DNA of 64,000 nucleotides, from NCBI RefSeq assembly GCF_014905175.1, contig NC_057792.1, positions 14,886,963 through 14,950,962 of the forward strand, given 5' to 3'. The position numbers and the translations under genes are program-made. Source of the DNA: Aphidius gifuensis. Lineage: Eukaryota; Arthropoda; Insecta; Hymenoptera; Braconidae. Shown here one piece after another: positions 48,161-59,100 of this stretch; positions within the stretch are counted from its first letter, which is position 1, and every line of letters begins with the position of its first letter. The notes under the pieces were generated by a model that did not search any database, was not told the origin of the DNA, and saw nothing but the letters and a program-made list of their open reading frames with translations.

Positions 48161-48536
48161 CTCTGAAAATGCATTTGCAAATTTCCTAATAAATTTCATC
48201 AAATTGCATCAGATACGAAGAAAAAAAAAAAAGGGAGAAAAGCAGAAAAATATCTGATGAAATCGGAGGAAATTTTTGCCTGGGTATTTGGTCTTGTCAA
48301 TGTAAATTCATTTTGATAAAAGTAAATAAATAAACAATCTGTTTGACATATGAAAAAAAAAAAGTAACAATTATTTTTTTAATTGGTAAATCATTTGAAA
48401 AATAATAAATCGATGAAATTAATACCTCTTTTTCTTTGCATATCGTGATATGAATATGAACAAACATAGCAACTTTGTAAATTATTTTTTTCTTTAATTT
48501 TAATTTTTTTTTAATAATTCACTCTCAAAAAAGAGA

Positions 48537-48858
48537 CAAATTGTCATAACCATTCAGTTGCAGTTGATTGATAAAGCTGGTGTTGATTTACAAACTAAAA
48601 ATTATGCTAAAGATCCAAGACATTTAGTATTATTAAAAAATTATAATTTAAAAAAAAAAACGTCCAGCTAGTCCAACAATTGGGGGTGGTGGTGGTGGTG
48701 TTACTGAACATCAAAAAAATTTAAATACATAACAAATAAAACTGAGTCCATTACCAAGTCATGATAGTCCAAATACAATTAATGCAGTTGTCTTAAATAT
48801 ACAACAATCACAGCAACAGCCAGAAGAAAATTCAAAAAAGAAAATAATTATAAAATAA
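48537..48858 (+). pseudogene. Degenerate coding relic, family not recognised
   Basis: A protein-like frame (QIVITIQLQLIDKAGVDLQT, then KNYAKDPRHLVLLKNYNLK) runs into an 11-A tract (48650-48660). After a one-base shift it continues RPASPTIGGGGGG and later SPLPSHDSPNTINAVVLN, ending at TAA 48856-48858. There is also an in-frame TAA at 48730-48732. The sequence is not simple AT noise: the charge and Pro/Ser/Gln composition look like a nuclear protein tail. I do not recognise the parent. One frameshift plus one stop suggests a decayed copy, perhaps retro-inserted. No introns or flanking duplications are visible. A sequencing error in the A tract could explain the shift but not the stop. Confidence 0.5.
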
Positions 48859-49017
48859 TTGTTTTTAAGATAAAAGAAAACAAAATTATTGTTTTTTTTT
48901 TTTTAACTCAAATACTGATCAATTTATTCATCAAGTAACACATTGGTTTTATAAATATAAAAAAAAAATAAAAAGCTTTAGAAATAAATATGTTTTTCTT
49001 ATGAAACAATGTAAAGT

Positions 49018-49942
49018 TTATGTATTTCTGTCAAGAACAGCACGTGTAACCATGTCTGGTTGAAGATCATCCATGGTTAAAAATTCATCATTGCCACATC
49101 CAACAATTGGACACCTTGAAAATAAAAATTTCAACAAAATAAATAAATGTTTTTTGCCAAATTAAATATAGCAATGTATAATGTTTTATAATTACTTTGT
49201 TCGCTTATTGTAACCGATCATTGTTTCAACACCAATTTTATCATAAACATGTCCACAACGAACGTTTCTCATGGGTTCAGTCATTCTGGCTTTGGTAATT
49301 GGACAAACGACATTTACTTCATCTTGTGTCAAAACCAAATCATCATCAGATTCATCTGAATTATCCTTGTTACTTGGACCTCCAACACCTTTTAAAAAAA
49401 TTAATTATTATTCAACACAATTTAAACAATGTACACTGTACTGCTTGATTAATTAGAAAATACTTACTTCCAATTATTGCTGTTACTTGTTGATTAAAAT
49501 GCTTGATATGTTTGTTTGATGCAAGGTCAACTTGTGAATTATTGGCAGTTTCAGTAAATTCCTAATATAAATATTTAAATATAAATTAATCAAAATTTTT
49601 GACTACATTGTTGAACAACTTACCCCAATAATTTTATTCATTTCATCTTCATTTTCAATTGCTGTGTTTGAATATTTCTGTGAAAATTGTTGCATGTTTT
49701 TCATTTTTTCTTCAAATTCACAGTAAAGTGTAACACTCTTGCGAAGTTTTTCCAGTGTTTTATCACGTACTTCACCCTCTGGATAATAGATAAAAATTTA
49801 AACATTAAAAAAAATACATATCATCTTTGTTAAAATAATAAATAAATGTTTAATTTTCATTACCTGAATAAACAATTGCATGTGTTGCTGTTTTAAGACA
49901 ACTCTCCAAGAGATCATTTCCCATTGCTAATAATTCAGCCAT
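49018..49942 (-). CDS. NSMCE2: E3 SUMO-protein ligase NSE2 (MMS21)
   Basis: Five exons (49864-49942, 49624-49778, 49468-49561, 49196-49388, 49018-49114) encode 205 residues. The N-terminal part is helical (KLRKSVTLYCEFEEKMKNMQ), which binds SMC5. An acidic linker (DNSDESDDDLVLTQDEV) leads into an SP-RING with C138, C154, H156, C175 and C180 (VVCPITKARMTEPMRNVRCGH). NSE2 is the SUMO ligase of the SMC5/6 complex, active in homologous recombination and fork repair. As usual for SP-RING, the fold keeps fewer zinc ligands than a classic RING. PIAS-type ligases are excluded by the small size and missing SAP domain. All phases agree. Confidence 0.92.
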
Positions 49943-50502
49943 TGTTGACAAATTAAATGTTATAAATAATAACTGTATATATATTCTGTCAATTATATTG
50001 TTCAACAACAGTATGTATTTTTTTTTCCAGTTCCAATTCAGAATAAAAAAAAATCCTGTTTAATCCTGTTGAACGAAAATAAACAAAAGACTTGCGGTTG
50101 CTTGAGGTTACCAGAACTCAAGCAGGGTTGGGTAAAAATATATCACATGTTTTTTCAGCTTCTGCGCACGTGCAGATGTTCCCCCCACTAAATTTAATTA
50201 GAAAAAATAAACAAGTAAATTTGTTTACCTGTGTCTCTCTACTATCATGATAAATGCAATTTAGTTTTCACTAATTTATTTCTTCTTTTTCTATAAATAT
50301 ATCTATAAAATTTTAACAAATAAAAAATAGTATGAACAAGCCAATGGATCAAAAAACCACATAAATTATTTGATTAAAATTATTACACTAAATAATAATA
50401 AGATAAATAAATTTAAACATAATATTTTTTATTAACAAATTTATTTCACAATCAAACTACTATTACTAAAACAATCACTAATGTAAATTAAAAAATAATC
50501 TT
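49943..50502. other. NSMCE2 promoter and ABITRAM 3' UTR
   Basis: Includes TGCGCACGTGCA at 50163-50174, an E-box/NRF1-like motif about 220 bp upstream of the NSMCE2 ATG, in a short GC-richer patch (50085-50190). The remainder is AT-rich 3' UTR of ABITRAM. No coding sequence seen. Confidence 0.5.
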
Positions 50503-51222
50503 TTAATTAGTTTTTTGTACCTTGTTTTCTCTTGAAACATTACAGACTTCAAGTGATCGTTTTAATTGCATATGTGATTCATCATCAATGAGTTTTTTTT
50601 TGGCTTCATGATCACTTAGAATTGCTTGATATTGTTCATCAGTCATCAATGAATTTTTAAGACTCTCATACAATTTAATATTAGGTAAAATAATTGCAAA
50701 ATAACCACCTTCATGAGGATGTTTTTTAATTAAATTTGGATCACTTAAAAGTGCTTCATTAACTTCAATTAATTTTCCATTTATACCACATTTAATTGGC
50801 CAAGTATCTCCATTGCTACATGTTATTATACAAATGTTTGAATTATCTTGAAGAGCTTGAGCACCACGTTTGCCTTTTCCTGAAATTTTATTTTCAGCTC
50901 TGTCAACTTTATCTGTTACTTTAAAGCTTATTTTTTCAATAAGACAATTTTTATCAAACAGTGGATGACTTGGAGCTAGAGAAATCATGCATATTCGATT
51001 GCTGTGAATTCTAATACAAATATCATCATTTAATTTTTGATAATTAACTCGATAATACGGTGTAAAATAACGATCAGCAACAGTACTTAATCCTTTTTTC
51101 ATACAGATATTTTCTAGCATATCTGTTATGTCATTATCTTCAGGAAATTTAAATTCATCACCTGTAATTTTAAGATCTTCATTCTTCTGTTCTTCAATAT
51201 TTTTATGTAACATATTTGTCAT
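50503..51222 (-). CDS. ABITRAM: Protein Abitram (FAM206A/Simiate)
   Basis: Single-exon gene of 239 residues. ADRYFTPYYRVNY corresponds to human VDRYFTRWYKPD, IRIHSNRICMISLAPSHPL to LQHSNRICVITLAESHPV, and NKISGKGKRGAQALQ to NKVSGKFKRGAQFL; GKLIEVNEALL and EGGYFAIILP follow. The fold is an H-protein-like (lipoyl/glycine cleavage H) barrel. In mammals Abitram (Simiate) is an actin-binding and transcription-related protein in neurons. N- and C-terminal extensions exceed the human length. Its ATG is 34 bp downstream of the stop codon of the CMC2-like gene on the same strand, with an acceptor-like AAATTACAG in the gap, so it may be a second cistron or an alternatively spliced product of one promoter. 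Confidence 0.93.
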   Translation of the reverse strand: MTNMLHKNIEEQKNEDLKITGDEFKFPEDNDITDMLENICMKKGLSTVADRYFTPYYRVNYQKLNDDICIRIHSNRICMISLAPSHPLFDKNCLIEKISFKVTDKVDRAENKISGKGKRGAQALQDNSNICIITCSNGDTWPIKCGINGKLIEVNEALLSDPNLIKKHPHEGGYFAIILPNIKLYESLKNSLMTDEQYQAILSDHEAKKKLIDDESHMQLKRSLEVCNVSRENKVQKTN

Positions 51223-51256
51223 TTTTGTTTTTTGAGCTGTAATTTATTTTTTTAAC

Positions 51257-51882
51257 TTATGATAATATGCCAATGTTATCTTGTACAGATTTTTTGACTT
51301 GTTGTTGTCTTTTTTTTGATATTTCGAGGTTGGTTTGACGTTGAATTTCTCTCTAAAATATTAACAGAAAAATTACAAATGGAGCAATGAGTTTTTTTTA
51401 TGGCAAATGTCAATGAAAATATTATTTTAATTTATTATTAATGGTACCTGTTTTTTAATGCAGGCCTGAAGATTCTTATGAAATTCAGAACACTTGCCAA
51501 GAAATCTGCGTGCTGGATACTGAAATAAATTATATAAATTATTAACTGAATCACCAAGATGTAGATTGTTGTTGTTGTTGTTGTTGTTGTTGGTTCGAAA
51601 ACAAATTGGTGATGAGGATTAAAAAATAACAAATTGTTTTATTTTGACATGAACTTTAAAAAAAATAAGAAACAAGTTGACTGATACTGTCCTTTCTTGA
51701 AAGCATGTGTTAAAGAGTGAATAATTATGTTTTGTAATTGAGGATCTTGGACACAGTGGAAATATTTTTACTCCGAGTATTGAATGAGAAATTCTTACAT
51801 TATTTTCACAATCTTGAAAAAGGTGGAATACTTCGTTGCAAGCTGAATTGTGCAACGCTAATCCTTTATAATTTATACTCAT
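51257..51882 (-). CDS. CMC2: Twin CX9C protein, probably COX assembly factor CMC2
   Basis: Three exons (51799-51882, 51448-51519, 51257-51352), all phase 0, encode 83 residues. A CHCH fold is clear from two CX9C motifs, C15-C25 (CNEVFHLFQDC) and C38-C48 (CSEFHKNLQAC), imported and oxidised by Mia40 in the mitochondrial intermembrane space. ACNEVFHLFQDC and RRFLGKCSEFHKNLQACIKKQ resemble CMC2, which acts in cytochrome c oxidase assembly. The C terminus is Lys/Gln-rich (KKRQQQVKK). Other small twin-CX9C proteins cannot be excluded. It lies immediately upstream of ABITRAM (34 bp gap); an AATAAA in the gap (minus, 51243-51248) could end its own mRNA. Confidence 0.72.
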
Positions 51883-53138
51883 TATTTAACAGAGAAAAAA
51901 CAAGTCGACAAACAATGTCGATTACGAAATTCTACTTCAAGTTCCAGTTGGGCAAAATTGGAGTTTTTCATACGTAATACCAATACGTTAATGTGTATGC
52001 TACTGTCTGAAATTGTGAATTGTGGAAATGCACTTTAAGGCACCTGCAGAAAAAAAAACAGTAATCTAATTACAATCTAGAGCAACATTTCTTATTATTA
52101 ATTAATTTCATTACATTTTAAATTAATTATACTTCAAGATGACAAGGGGTGAGAGTGGTGACTACTTGCAAACTTGTATTATTACAAAAAACAACTAGAA
52201 TCTACCTAAAATATTTAGTGATTTCTGGTAATAAAAGGCTCGACGTAACAACAACAACGCCACTTACCCCTTTTTTTAGAGGATGAAGTTCAAGGTATTT
52301 AAGCAACTTGCACTTCTTATGCACTTTTATGCACTCTATGTATTATTGGATCTAAAATGGTTTCTCCAATTACACGACAAATATCTATATGACATTTACT
52401 CGCAACCTGCATTCATAAATAATAATAAAAATAGGATATCAAAACTATTGTTTTTTTTTTTTTTTTATTTAAATAATAATAACAGATTGATAAATAATAT
52501 TTTGAGGTTATTATTGTCTTTTTATTCGCCATTTTGTTCTGCAAGTTTCAATATGTAATGTTAATATTATTATAATTGTGTAAATTCACAATAAATTAAT
52601 TGAAAAAAAAATCAAAATGCAATTAAAATTTTTGTGATAATTATTTATCTAATTTTATACATGTGTTTTTTAACGTGAAAACAATCAAGATTTATAATCA
52701 ATTTTTTTTTATATTTTTAAAACTTTTTTTTTTTTATTAAAAATATAATAAGTGGAAAAAAAAAAAAGTGTATATATTTTTCATTTTAACACGCTGGCAA
52801 ATTAACTCCTGGAATGCCAACCAATTGACAGGTAAAAATAATAATTAAATTTTATAACTTTTAAATGATAAAAATTATTATTCTCCCGCCGATTTTAAAT
52901 TTATTTACAAATTAATACGCGCATGTGCAATTATTTTTGTTGATAATTTAAAATAAATTATTTTTTTATTATATTTTTATTAAATAGATAAAAATGATGG
53001 TAAAAACCACAATAACAACAACAACAACAATAATAACAACAACAGCAAGACGGAAAAAGGGGTCCACAATTGTTCACAGTTGGGTGAATCGTCTACCAAC
53101 CTTAAAATAATAATAATAAATATATTTTTCATTTTAAA
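51883..53138. other. Divergent spacer between CMC2-like gene and large unknown gene
   Basis: Probable promoters at both ends. The words TGGCA and TGCCA flank 52796-52820 in the stretch GCTGGCAAATTAACTCCTGG. This is followed by CAATTGACAG|GTAAAA, a possible donor of a non-coding first exon. CGCGCATGTGCA near 52918 is NRF1-like. Microsatellite (AAC)n near 53011-53045. No coding feature. Confidence 0.45.
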
Positions 53139-56100
53139 ATGAATAAAACACAAGAAAATTTATCAATTACTCCAATGGATGATAATCAATTAATTCATAG
53201 TAAAGAATCAGACCTAGTGAATGGGCCAAATCCTTGGCTGCCTGCATATGGCTTTCAACAAAGTCACTTTCAATCATCAGCTGATGATGATGATGATTCA
53301 CGTACAAATGGTAAACTTTCACTAACTTTTTTCAATAAATAAATATTAACAAGATCACTAATTAATTAATTTAAAAATATAAATAATGCATGATGATGAG
53401 ATTAAACTACTTGATTACTTTCTATTTTGATAAATTTAAATATTAATTTCACTCACAGTTGGAATTCTTGCTGTTGTATTAAATTCACAGCAAGATCCAA
53501 TGTAATCATTGTTTTTTAATGTCTTTTGTCATCGTGATTATATATTTTTTAAATCAAAATTTATTAGAATTAAATTGTGTAATTTAGATCAACACCTGTT
53601 GCATATATGCCGACAACTTGTTGCTTTTTTATTGGCACGCTATGCTATTTTTTTTTTTCAAATACTGAATATATATTATGTACGTTTTTTTTAACAGAAA
53701 GTACACTGGTGCAACAGGTTGATTTTTTGGAGACAATATTAGAAGAAACATCTGATGATTTACACAGTGATTCTGATAAAAGTGGTACAACTTATTGGTT
53801 TGGCTCTGATTCTGAAACTGAAAGTGTTATACATATTAAAACAGCTCAAAAAACAAGTGGTAAATAATAATTTAAATAAAAAAAAAATAAAGCTAAAGTC
53901 ATTATTAAAATCTTAATTTTAAATTAATATTTTTTATTTAGAAACAAATGGAAGTCAAAGTGGTAGTGAATCCAACTCAGTTGTTCCTAAAAAACGTCGT
54001 AGAAAAAATAAACCTGGTGATTTTGATAATCTTAATCTTATTGGTTGGGCATCACCACGTTCATCAAGGTCATCATCATCAAGATCATCATCCTTAGTTC
54101 AATTTGAAACTCTTGAACGTACTTGTGCAACAGTTTCACCGTCTGGCTATAGTTATGATTCACTTGAATTATTTACAAATAATGCTAATTTACAAAATGA
54201 TAATACATCACCTGACAGTCTTGAAGCTGATGAAAATGATGTGTCAACAACACGTTTTGCCTTGAATATCAATAAACCAAATGATTTTACAAAAATACGT
54301 CCATATAAAAGTTTTGAGAGTCTTGATGTTTGTCATAAAAATAATAATGAGCTAATGAGTAACAATGATTTTTCATCATTAATGTCACAAAAAACTAGTA
54401 ATGATTTAAGAGGACGTCGGCAAAATAGTTGGAATGATAATTATGATGATGAAGATAACGAGTATGAAGCTGACTCTGATGATCTTGACAATTCCAATCA
54501 AAACAGTCGTGTAAATAATTATTACGATGATGATGATGATGAGGATGATGAGGATGATGATCGACCCCGGGTATTACAAGTAACATTTGGTGATTCTTAT
54601 TCAACGTCCTTGGATTATCGTAATACAATTGATTTACGTGATATTGGTATTGAAAAGAAAAAGCCTGGTATAATATTGGACTTGGCACGCACACAAATTG
54701 GCTCGACGTCGTCGGGACTACATCAATCAATTCTAAATTTAGCTGCAGCAAGCAATATGGCGTCAAATGTAACATCATATAATCATCAACGTTATGGACA
54801 TCATCATCATCATCACCATCACCATCATCACCATCTTCATCATCATCAGCAGCACCACCACCATGACAACGATGATTACAACGACAATGAAGACGATAAT
54901 GATAATGATGATGATCCCCACTACCAAAAAAATGAGCTAGAACAAGATTGGTATACAAGTTATTTTAATTTTAGACCACAAAGTTTGCCCAGTCTTGCGA
55001 GTGCTTTTAATGAGTTCACAACACAAAATAATACTAAAAATAATTATAAAAAATTAAATTTATCTGATAATTATACAAAAGTAACAAGTTTACCAATTGA
55101 TTTAAATATATGTGGTTATTATTCAAGTAAAAATAATGATAAAGATAATTTATTAAATAAAATGGCTGAAGATAATTTACAAAATAATAACGAAATAATG
55201 GAAGTTGAAAAAAAAAATATTCCAAAAAGAACACCATCAGTAAGAACACAAAAATGTTTAAATAATGGTATTGATAATATTGATAATATTCGTATTACAA
55301 GCAATTCATTAGAAAATAATAGTATACAATTAAACAACAATGAATTATTTTTTGATAATAATGAACAAAGAAAAACAGTTAAAACTCAAGATCCAAGTAA
55401 TAATGTATTGGAAATGGCAATTGCATTAGAAAATGACATTGATTTAGTTGTAGACGAGGCTATTAAACAATATAAATTGAGACATGACGAAACAGGTATC
55501 GTCATTGATGATGATGATGATAATGCTGCATTAAAAGCAATGGAAACAATTAAAAATATATCATTGCCAAAAAAACAATCAAGAAAAGTCAAGAACAATG
55601 CTAGTTATGAGTTGGCCCAACAGTGGGAAATTAATGAAATAACTAATTTTAATAAATCAAATGATGATGATAATAATGATGATGTTGAAAAAAAAGAAAA
55701 AGAAGAAAAAGACGGAGGTTCTTCACCAAGAAGACAAAGACGCTTTTATAATAATCCAAGTTATGAATTGGCTCAACAATCTGATTATATAAAAATAATT
55801 TCAACTCGTCAGTTTAAACGTATGGATGCTTGTAGCGAATTGGCTGAAGCAACATCGCTCACATCAGCCGACAGTATGCTGAGTCAGATAAAAAAAAACT
55901 CGGTTATATTTTCAGATTCTGGAAAAAATGATAATAATCATAATAATTACGACGAGACTGATATTGTTCCCTGTTTGGAAAAAAATCCCATAGATGAAAA
56001 AATTAAAAAGACAAGTATTGACAATAATATTAATAATAAAAATAATAATAATAATAATGAAAATAATAATAATAATAGTAATAATAATAATAGACAAATG

Positions 56101-59100
56101 TCGTTTTTGGGTAATTTGTATCCAAATGTTAATGATAATATTAGACAAGATTCAACAAATTGTGTTGAAAATTTAAACATTGAAATAATAAAAATGGAAA
56201 ATCCTGATGATGTTGTTGATGATGATGATGATAAAGAAAAAATGGAGAAGGAGAAAAAAGTAGTGGCGGTAGAAAATCATGAGAAACAACACAACAGTAC
56301 AGAGTTGTGCGAGACACCGACAAGTACAAGTGATGAAATTAATTTACATAATAATAATATAAAAAAAAATACAGCTGATGATATTATTTTAAAAGAAATG
56401 TCATCAATTGCAGCAAAACGTTTAGCTGAATCATCATCAATAAATTCATTGACAAATAAAGATATACCAACAATATCAATTAATGAAAGAAAAGAAAAAA
56501 AAGGTGGTCTTGGTGGTTTTTTACAAAGATTTTCAAAATTAAGATTTAGTGGAAGAAGTAAAGTACCAAAATCAGAAATAAATAAGACTGATGTTTCTAA
56601 TAATAAGACAAAAAAATATGATTATTCAGCTGTTAAAACAGAACCAGATTATATAATAATACCGTTGCATCCACCAGTGGAAGATGAAAAAATTAAACAA
56701 GAACAAGATGCATTTTTAAAAAGACCAGTTGATCTTGAACGAAGTGCCTCGTGTCTTGGGTAAGTTGATATTAAATTATTATCGTCAGCAATTGAGTGAT
56801 AGATAATAATATTTAAAATAAAATAAAAGTTAAATAATAAATTTATTTCTTGTTAGCCGGATGTATACTCGATAAGTCAACAAAAATAATATTAAACTTT
56901 TTTTTTTTTTTTTATAAAACGAGGTCAGTGTAATATCTCTTTCTTAATATAAATTATTATTAATATCAATATCAACGTTCAGAGTCAATGCACAGAGAGA
57001 CATTTGCTTAGTAGACAGATATTTTTTATTTTTATTTAACTACGCCGCCCACATACTGTTGCTACACCCATCGGCTCTCCTCTTATTAGTCAATCGTCCA
57101 TTTAATTTTAATCAATTTCCTCTTATTTTTAATGGTATTCATAGCATTCTATCAGAGACGATACTCAACTTTTTTTTATTTCAACTTAAAATTGCTTTAT
57201 TATCACATTTATCAGGTGTTGAAAATTCATATTTTCAAGATTATATTCCACTTGATGATACTCCAGATGATTTATTAATAGATTGTGACTCATTCTACTG
57301 TTTTTTTGTATTTTTTTTAAATTTTATTTTAATAACGTCATTATTATTTTTAGCAAATGAATTTTTAACTTATTAACGGAAATATTATTTGACGCTGTAG
57401 AGTTAGAGTACAAAGCCTCACACCATACCATGTTTACAAAAAAAATATATACTATTTTTTTTTACCAAGAGCATATGTTTTTAAACATGTCTATAAATGT
57501 TTTTTTTCTTTTATTTTTAATTGTTGGTCACATAAAATGACGTTAGAATGGTGTAACTTTTGCACTGGAATTTTTTAAACTTTCATTATTTATTTCTTAA
57601 TATAATACCAAAAAAAGTTGTGTGGATTTTTTTTTTTTATTTATTATTTTTAAATAGTCAAGTTAAAAAGGCACAAATGCCAGGGCTTAAACATTAACAT
57701 TTTAATTTTCAAAAAGTATAAAAATAGATTAAAATAAAATATTATATAAAATACTGCCATAAAAAGCAACATGTATACTGTTGTTGACTAAACAGGCATA
57801 CAGATTTTGTCAGCAATTACTAGTACTTTCTGTGAAATTGCAAATGATCATAATTTAAATTTAAAAAACAAGTCTTATCAGCTGAAGATAATAATAAACT
57901 GGCAAATAATATTTGATAATACATGTTTATTTTTTGTTTCTTAGAAAAAATGGGAGGCCGCCAGTATGCAGCAGTAAACCACCCTTGCCACCTCAACAGC
58001 AGCACCAGCAACATCAACATAATCTACGTGGCGCTTGTGCACCAAGTCCATCAACCCGAAATAATAAAACAACGGGCGTAACCATGAATTCGCGCCGGCG
58101 CGCAACAACTGATCTTGGCAATCCGATTGCGATTGAAATGGCGAAAGCTCGTACAATGCAACATCATCAAAATCATCAGACCTGGTGTGATCAACAAGAA
58201 CAACATCATCAACAACAACAACGTCCAATTGGTCTTCTTGAAACTGATATTGATGCCGAACCTACAAACGATCATCAAAGATCATCAAGTAATTCCGGCG
58301 AAAAAAAAACTCAAAGTTTATTAAATTTAAATCATACATCACGTCATCATCATCATCAAGACAATACTCAAGATAACATCAATGACAACGTATTACGTGT
58401 ACCATCATCATCATCTGGCTGTAGAAATTCAAATGATCACTGTGATCACAGTGGAAAAATAAATCAACGACCACATAAATCCATGGAGTTTTTGCTTGAT
58501 AAAGAAAATCTGCATTTTGTCAAGGTGAGTTTATTTATTTATTCAATTATCTATATATTTACATGACAACTGTATTTATTTATTTATTTTAATTCTGCTT
58601 GATTCACAAGTTGTTTTTTAAAAAAGTGGTAAAAATTTTTTATCAACAAATGAGTCAAAAGAAAAGTTTTTAAGGTCATAAGAAACATTAGGTATTTGTG
58701 TCATTGAAAAATAAAAATAACAGGAAATTATTGCTGATGAGAAAAATTAGCGAGGATAATTTGAGATTAATTTGTTAGCAAATCGATAACAAACACTTGG
58801 CAAGATAGTGCAAAGTAAATGATTATTTAATATTAAACAATGACGTTAATAATATTTTAAAATTCGTATCATTAATATCCGGCGGATGTGACTTCCGTCA
58901 TCTTGACCTCTAATTTGGATTATCATTGAAAAATTAAAATATACTTGTTGAAATTATTGAAAGACAATGATATTGACTGGAAAGCAATTGCTCTCCTTCT
59001 ATTTGAATACCTCTTTTTTATCTCTGTCTCTCCCTCTGCTTCCTCTCATCAAGATCAATACATAGAAAAAAATTTCTAGTGAATCCAACTATAGGGACAT

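Larger units (their letters stand above)
47975..49017. other. Spacer between STMP1 and NSMCE2
   Basis: Starts with the STMP1 promoter region, holds the coding relic at 48537-48858 (separate entry), then the NSMCE2 3' UTR (minus-strand AATAAA near 48923). A CTCF-like word is at 48148. Confidence 0.5.

Noticed and set aside
54395..54958. 187-codon minus-strand His-rich frame
   Set aside because: Shadow of the His and Asp repeats of the large plus-strand gene.
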